64,000 bases of DNA from Syngnathus acus. Its lineage: Eukaryota > Chordata > Actinopteri > Syngnathiformes > Syngnathidae. Positions 59,940 to 64,000 of this stretch are shown piece by piece (the stretch's first letter is position 1; each line of letters opens with the position of its first letter). Under the pieces are notes generated by a model, which was not told the DNA's origin, did no database searches, and saw nothing but the letters and a program-made list of their open reading frames with translations. The stretch is from NCBI RefSeq assembly GCF_901709675.1, contig NC_051092.1, forward strand, positions 3,228,491-3,292,490, written 5' to 3'. The translations under genes and the position numbers were made by a program.

Positions 59940-62786
59940 ATGACCCAGAAGCTCTGCCTGGAGGGTCAGGTGTACTCGGTGCCTCTCATCCAGCCGGACC
60001 TGAGAAGAGAGGAGGCCGTTAACCAAATAGCAGATGCATTATTCTTCCTGGAGACCATCTCAACTGACATATTTAGGAGGTAAGCGCCACACAAATTTAC
60101 TTGATATTCTCACTTGTCAGATCTTTATTTTTGCTCTCTTTGCGTGTTGCTTTTAGAGTGTCCGAGAGTGTCGAGCAAAATCGCCGCCATCTGCAGAGCG
60201 TCACCGACCGAATCCGACTGGTTCAGGCTCGCGTTGACAAAATCAAAGGCAGTAAAAAAGCCACCAAGGTAAAGTACCAAAAAATAGTTGGGCAGACGTG
60301 ACTAAGGTTGTGTTTGAGGACAAAGGTGCTGCCATAGTAGTGCAATCTGGTTGTCATGGTAACATTGGAAGACCTTGGAAAATGCTTCAGGTTCTGTAGA
60401 AGATGCATTGAACACCTCCTTCAAAAAGCTGTGTGTTTCCAGGTTTTTTCAAGCGCAAAGTACCCGGCCCCAGACCGACTCCGGGACTACTTGTCGATCT
60501 TCACCGGGGCCGCCGACCCCTCGACGCAACCCCGTCCGCGGCAAAGAATACAGAACAAACTTCGACCCTTTGACGAGAAGACTTTACAGGTAATCTGTGA
60601 AAAGTGTTCCTGATCTTGAGATACCTGGGAAGTGTAAACAAAAATGCACAATATATCTCTGTTAAGAAAAAGAAATGCACAGTGTTTCCCTTGGTAGCAC
60701 TGCTTTGTTTTGCAATAAGATTTTTTTTCCAATAGTCTTGTCTCGAGACAAATGAAAACACATTGTGCAATTTCCTTTGGTGCACAAATGCATTATTCAG
60801 TTTCTGGGGGGGGGGAAAACAAACTTAAAATAGGTTCTGCATAAACATTTGCTGGTAGGTTCGATAAAAGTAACTTTTTTTTTTTTGCTGCTTTTCACCT
60901 TTTGTTTGTCTCCCTGGCAGGAGAAGTTGGTCTACTTCCCCGTGTGCGCAGGCAAAAAGAAGAAGTCAGAGGATGAGACGGAAGAAGGGCTGGGTAGCCT
61001 TCCGCGCAACATCTCCTCCGTCAGCTCCTTGTTGCTCTTCAACACCACAGAGAACCTGTGAGTGCACACACACACACTTGTCAAAAGAATAAAAAGTGCA
61101 AATCACAGCAAACTCAACTTCAGTACAGTAACTTTGCATCACATACATTTTTTCATTCCCTCCCTCGATTGTGTTTTGAAGCTACAAGAAGTACGTCTTC
61201 CTCGACCCTCTGGCGGGAGCTGTGATCAAGACGCACACGGCCATCGAGACGGAAAAAGAGGAGAAACCTTTTGATGCTCCGCTGTCCATCACAAAGAGAG
61301 AGCAGCTGGAGAGACTGGTAAATGAACTACAGCGAAAGTATTGGGACACCCTAACTATCAGCTTTTTTCCCCCCCCCCAAGATTCATCCAAACATGCTTG
61401 ACATGCCTTAATGTTCTAAATCCCACGATGATATTTGACCATGTTTTTGACAGACGGCAGAGAACTACTTCTACGTTCCAGACTTGGGTCAGGTGCCAGA
61501 GATCGACGTGCCGTCATACCTGCCGGACCTGCCCGGCATCGCCGACGACTTGTCGTACAGCGCCGACCTGGGGCCCGGTTTCGCCCCGTCGGGACCCACG
61601 CACAACATTCCCGAGCTTCCATCCTTCTCCGAGGACAGCGCAGGTATTCAAACAGTAGAAGGCAGTGGGAACCCAGCTCGGGTGTTGCTTGACTGACCTA
61701 TTTTGTTTCAGGGGATCACCCAAGCGTTCCTCCTCCCCCACCGCCGCCGCCACCTCCTCCTCCAGCTCCTCCTGCACCCGCCACTCCTGCTGGACAACCG
61801 CCGCCACCACCACCTCCTCCTCCACCACCTCCTGCAGAAATCACTCCAGACAGAGTTCCTAGTTCAGGTTTGCCAATCAGATAGGAAAAAAATGGACATC
61901 ACACACAGGCCTAAGTGATCATTATTTCTGTGGAACTCGATAGAAATGGTCGGGAGGGAAATTAAAATAAACCTCCCTCAACCCCGTAGGCCCAGTACCC
62001 GGCGCCCCCGGCGAAGTGGTCCAGCCCTCAGACGGCCGAGCCAGCCTCCTGGAGTCCATCCGCAATGCCGGCGGCATCGGCAAAGCCAAGTTGCGCAACG
62101 TCAAGGAGCGCAAGATGGAGAAGAAGAAACAGAAGGAGCAGGAACAAGGTGGGAATGTTTTATTCACGGCGACACCAAAAGCAGCTTTTAGCACCGCCGA
62201 TGTGCAATCGAGAGCGGAGCATAACCAGCGAGTAACCTCGGGTTAGCAAAACCACACAATCTTTGTATTCACGTGTTTAGCGCAGCCGTATTTCAATGAA
62301 GAGAATTCAAAAGTTTACAAAGATAACAAAGTAAAACTCCAGAAGATGCTTTTAGACCTTCTCACCATGAGGTCACACTCGCATCCGATGCCACTAGCAA
62401 ACACTACCTTTTGATTTCTTTTGACTAGAATAATTTGAGCCTTTTCTCCTGTCGTAGTCTGTGGTGTGAGTCAAAAGCCTAACAAATGATTTTTTTGCCG
62501 TCTCTGGGCAGTCGTAGCAGCTTCCAGCGGCGTCGACTTCATGTCCGACCTCTTCAACAAGCTGGCCATGCGCAGGAAAGGTATAAAAAAAAACGCAAGT
62601 CTATTTGAGGGAGGTGAAAATGACACTCCCTCTCTCCCGTCAGGTATTTCTGGGAAGGGTCCAGTCGGTGGGGATTCAAACGAGTCCCCCGCCAGTGCCG
62701 GAGGAGCCTTTGCAAGAATGTCAGACGTCATCCCTCCACTTCCCGCCCCGCAAACGGCGGCAGATGACGACGACTGGGAGGTGTGA
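59940..62786 (+). CDS. washc1: WASH complex subunit 1, complete, 10 exons
   Basis: Endosomal activator of the Arp2/3 complex; as part of the WASH complex it builds branched actin on sorting domains. Exons: 59940-60079, 60157-60268, 60443-60589, 60921-61057, 61182-61317, 61454-61643, 61712-61867, 61990-62148, 62512-62580, 62644-62786; total 1,389 nt, 462 residues plus TGA, close to human WASHC1. The N-terminal WAHD1 domain holds [17 protein letters not shown] and [10 protein letters not shown]; the middle holds [20 protein letters not shown] and [21 protein letters not shown] proline run (two PPPPPPPP-type stretches, exon 61712) precedes the V region ([18 protein letters not shown]) and the acidic end DDDDWEV with the Trp needed for Arp2/3. 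Start chosen by homology ([15 protein letters not shown]). All parts are intact. Confidence 0.95.
62581..62643 (+). other. washc1: 63-bp stop-free intron of washc1
   Basis: Between exon 62512-62580 and the last exon. It has a GTATAA donor and a pyrimidine-rich acceptor (ccctctctcccgtcag). Its length is divisible by three with no stop, so retention would insert 21 residues between MRRKG and ISGKGP. Human WASHC1 reads straight across (MRRKGISGKG), so it is scored as an intron. Confidence 0.75.
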
Positions 62787-63753
62787 AGAAGTGGACCGTA
62801 AAAATTCAATGCACTGACAGTTAAGGTTGGAACATTTTCTCATCAATTTTCATGGGAAGTTGAGATGGGGAATTTTGGAGAAGTGCCATATTCTAACAAA
62901 CATTAACATTTTGCCATAGGGCAGACAGATCCATGTACAAAAAAAAAAAACCAATTAAAATGTATAACATTTCAACAACTTTATTTGTAAGTAGAAATTT
63001 TATAACATTTTATTACAGTCAATTCTTTCATTGACGAGTTATGCTTTCATTTCATGAATTCCTGGTTTATTCCTGTAGAAAGTTTCCATCTTTGAAAATT
63101 GGTTGAATTTTGCATCCCTGTCGATAATATAAAAGTAGTTTGTTCGAGATAGAAAGGTTTAGGGTTACATAACATTTCACTGTAAAATGGTCAGTCGTGT
63201 TTCTGCATTTCACCATGAGTGGAAATGCTCGTGAGAGTCGTCGACGCATTTTACTCACACGTTTTTTTTTCTCCTTCTTCAATAAGCCAATGTTTGCATT
63301 ATGTAACAATGCACCTTCAATATTTAATGTGGCAAATGAAAGCCGTGCAGCAGTGTAGGCACTTCAATAATTCAGTTGGACACGCAGCATTTAGAAATGT
63401 TCCAACAATGTTGCAGACTCACAGCGGATATAAAAAGTCCACACCCCTGTTCAAACGTTTGTTTTTTTTGTGATGGGGAAAAAAAAAAAAAACAGACGGG
63501 GATGAATCATTTAAAACCTTTTTCCTACAACTCATCTGACATGTCAATTGAAGAAACATGTTGAAGCTTTTAGGCAAGGAAAAATAACAAAATGAGATCA
63601 TTTTATAACTGGGTGTGGCTGTGTTCAGACAGACCAATCGCATTCTTTTTCCAAAACTATCAATCAAAACATATTTGGCAAATACTGGTTGCGATCGAAG
63701 GGAGATTGTTTAAAAAAAAAAAAAAAAAAAATCTGCAGGACTCTGGATGAAAA
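62787..63753. other. convergent gap between washc1 and ddx11
   Basis: 967 bp between the washc1 stop and the ddx11 stop on the opposite strand. It holds AT-rich sequence, A and T runs, a possible washc1 signal (attaaa near 62956) and possible ddx11 signals (TTTATT at about 63065 and 62983 on the plus strand). The 3' UTRs probably lie close together or overlap. Confidence 0.5.
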
Positions 63754-64000
63754 CTAGGTGAGTTTTTGCTTCTTCTCCACAAAGAACTGAAAGAAGAGAA
63801 CATTAGGCAATGAGAATGAATACGCGGTACCCTCAAGAGATCCCCACCATGCTCCTCACCTTCCGCAAGGCTGCGAACGCCGGGCCGAAGCTTTGGTGCG
63901 TTCTGGTGTGACTCCGGATCCACGCAGGAAGTTTAGCCAGAGTGCCGGGACGAGAGTAGCGTCGGTCGCACAGCACAATGGAGGAGTAGTCACCACGGTG
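63754..64000 (-). CDS. ddx11: ddx11 (ChlR1-type DNA helicase), last two exons
   Basis: Fe-S superfamily 2 DNA helicase acting in sister-chromatid cohesion. Exon 64000-63860 (cut by the window edge) reads HRGDYSSIVLCDRRYSRPGT, then LAKLPAWIRS and SFGPAFAALRK. It matches the C terminus of DDX11 right after helicase motif VI (human ...RHQKDFASVVLLDQRY, LAKLPAWIR, TFGPAIAAVQK). The last exon, 63786-63754, encodes FFVEKKQKLT and TAG. Junction: donor GTGAGG at 63859-63854, acceptor after ttctttcag. Phase 0 at the junction. The helicase core lies outside the window. Confidence 0.9.

Overview
This is a piece of a vertebrate nuclear genome, almost certainly a teleost fish. Genes are split into many small exons with GT/AG introns, several introns are under 100 bp, CA/GT and AT microsatellites are frequent, and degraded tRNA-derived SINEs and hAT-like elements lie in the introns. 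I hand-built exon models by joining splice sites with matching reading-frame phase. The species cannot be named from this sequence.

Layout. (1) 1-10862, plus strand: the 3' part of otogl (otogelin-like), from inside a von Willebrand D domain to the stop codon. It covers a C8 region, an AbfB beta-trefoil, a Ser/Thr/Pro-rich exon, a last D assembly, VWC-like modules and a C-terminal cystine knot. (2) 10863-13190: intergenic, with what look like decayed fibronectin type III exons. (3) 13191-32822, plus strand: a complete ptprq (receptor tyrosine/inositol-lipid phosphatase Q), 46 exons, 2,406 residues in my model. (4) 33940-58570, minus strand: iqsec3, an ARF exchange factor (coiled coil, IQ motif, Sec7, PH), with a long probable 3' UTR that carries a hAT-like element. 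(5) 59940-62786, plus strand: a complete washc1 (WASH), 10 exons, 462 residues. (6) 63754-64000, minus strand: the last two exons of ddx11, tail-to-tail with washc1.

Biology. otogl and ptprq are both inner-ear genes: the first encodes a secreted glycoprotein of acellular gels such as the tectorial membrane, the second a hair-bundle membrane phosphatase. They are neighbours in mammals too, and that synteny supports calling the first gene otogl rather than otog. iqsec3, washc1 and ddx11 form a second block. In humans IQSEC3 lies near a chromosome end, and WASH and DDX11-like copies sit side by side in subtelomeric duplicons; here the intact genes stand in the same convergent order.

The most interesting signals are: the FNIII-like relic exons upstream of ptprq, which could complete the half FNIII domain at its N terminus; a perfect 84-bp inverted repeat between two ptprq microexons; two very short, stop-free introns of length divisible by three (ptprq and washc1); a 24-nt candidate microexon in otogl; and an unresolved phase break in iqsec3 beside a long GT/CA repeat. 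I saw no CRISPR array, no rRNA and no functional tRNA.
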